Part shown: positions 13,573 through 14,053 of the stretch, one piece after another | Layout of the letters: each line of letters starts with the position of its first letter | Numbering within the stretch: the stretch's first letter is position 1 | Assembly: GCA_937919435.1 (NCBI GenBank) | Contig: CALFRR010000153.1 | Location: 1 to 14,053 of the forward strand | Length of the DNA stretch: 14,053 nt | Reading direction: 5' to 3' | Source of the DNA: an uncultured Alphaproteobacteria bacterium | GTDB taxonomy: Bacteria; Pseudomonadota; Alphaproteobacteria; Rhizobiales; Ancalomicrobiaceae | The notes under the pieces: model-generated | The model's database searches: none | What the model was told of the DNA's origin: nothing | The model's input: only the letters and a program-made list of their open reading frames with translations | Program-made: the position numbers and the translations under genes

Positions 13573-14053
13573 ATGAGCATGATTCCTCTGCCGGAGACGC
13601 CGCTGGCCGCGGCGGCGAGCCGGACGCGATCGTCCGTCCTGAGTTGGTCGGCGACCGCCGTGTCGATGACGTTGCTGGCAACCGCCTGCGGTCTGGCGCT
13701 GGCCTATGTCATCGACAGAAATTTCGTTCCGCCGGTGCCGGTGGCGAGTGCCGAGATCCCCAAGCTTCCGGTGCTCAATCCGGAATACACCGACCGCGCG
13801 CTCCACGTCGCCGCCAAGCCGATGGTGACCAATCTCGGTGCCCCCGCCGGGACCTGGATCCGACTGGAGGGCAGTTTCGTGATGAACGGTCTGGAGCCGC
13901 TCGCCGCGGAACGTCTGATCGCCGAGGTGCAGCAGGACATGCTCGGCTATCTCCGCACCACCACGCTGTCGCAGTTGGAAGGGGCGAGCGGCCTCCTGCA
14001 TCTACGCGAAGATCTCAACGACATCGCGAAAGTTCACTCCGCTGGCCACGTGA
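13573..14053 (+). CDS. fliL: FliL, flagellar stator-associated membrane protein (3' end outside the window)
   Basis: The first 160 codons of fliL. FliL is an inner-membrane protein that surrounds the stator and stabilises or activates it. A short cytoplasmic N-terminus is followed by one membrane helix (about residues 25-47, ending GLALAYVID), then a Pro-rich linker (VPPVPVASAEIPKLPVLNPE) and the periplasmic domain with WIRLEGSFVMNGLE and AERLIAEVQQDMLGYLRTTT. The last visible part, SQLEGASGLLHLREDLND, is near the normal C-terminal end, so only a handful of residues are missing. The final GTGA of the window is not a stop in this frame; it reads GTG A. The ATG follows GAGAGG (13557-13562), 36 bases after flgH. 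In rhizobia fliP comes next, which the window cannot show. Confidence 0.9.
   Translation, partial: MSMIPLPETPLAAAASRTRSSVLSWSATAVSMTLLATACGLALAYVIDRNFVPPVPVASAEIPKLPVLNPEYTDRALHVAAKPMVTNLGAPAGTWIRLEGSFVMNGLEPLAAERLIAEVQQDMLGYLRTTTLSQLEGASGLLHLREDLNDIAKVHSAGHV

Noticed and set aside
14050..14053. Stop codon TGA at the window end as the end of fliL
   Set aside because: The frame from 13573 reads GTG followed by a lone A, so TGA is out of frame. The protein is also a few residues short of the usual FliL ending.

Overview
The window is a GC-rich (by eye about two thirds G+C) stretch of an alphaproteobacterial flagellar gene cluster, with every recognisable gene on the + strand. The organism is most likely a member of the Hyphomicrobiales (Rhizobiales): MotC, MotE, the MotD-type FliK, FlaF, FlbT, the short FlgD and an FtcR/Rem-type regulator together are the signature of that group. 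I cannot assign a genus.

Layout. 1-995: the 3' part of motC, whose stop overlaps the fliK start (992-2416). 2462-4282: a GGDEF-EAL protein whose GGDEF half has lost key residues while the EAL (c-di-GMP phosphodiesterase) half is intact. 4283-4587: a 305-base upstream region for flgE. 4588-8449: flgE, flgK and flgL (hook, and the two hook-filament junction proteins), with a hairpin-rich gap after flgE and a one-base gap between flgK and flgL. 8654-10224: flaF, flbT, flgD and fliQ in a tight run. 10225-11100: an 876-base gap with no convincing gene, GC-rich and palindrome-rich in its first half and AT-rich in its second half. 11101-11769: ftcR. 11770-12139: a 370-base gap with hairpins. 12140-14053: motE, flgH and fliL, with fliL cut by the window end.

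How the genes work together. FlgD caps the growing hook, FlgE builds it, FliK measures it and triggers the export switch, FlgK and FlgL then join the filament, and FliQ is part of the export gate. FlgH makes the outer-membrane L ring, FliL supports the stator, and MotC with its chaperone MotE serves the rhizobial-type motor in the periplasm. FlaF and FlbT tune flagellin synthesis after transcription. FtcR is the probable transcriptional master regulator. The EAL protein suggests local lowering of c-di-GMP, which usually favours swimming.

I see no mobile element, CRISPR array, RNA gene or defence system, and no clearly new biological system. What deserves attention is regulatory and architectural: the displaced ftcR joining two blocks that resemble known rhizobial flagellar blocks, a 19-base motif shared by the flgE and motE upstream regions, dyads upstream of ftcR, and an AT-rich rare-codon patch at the start of flbT.
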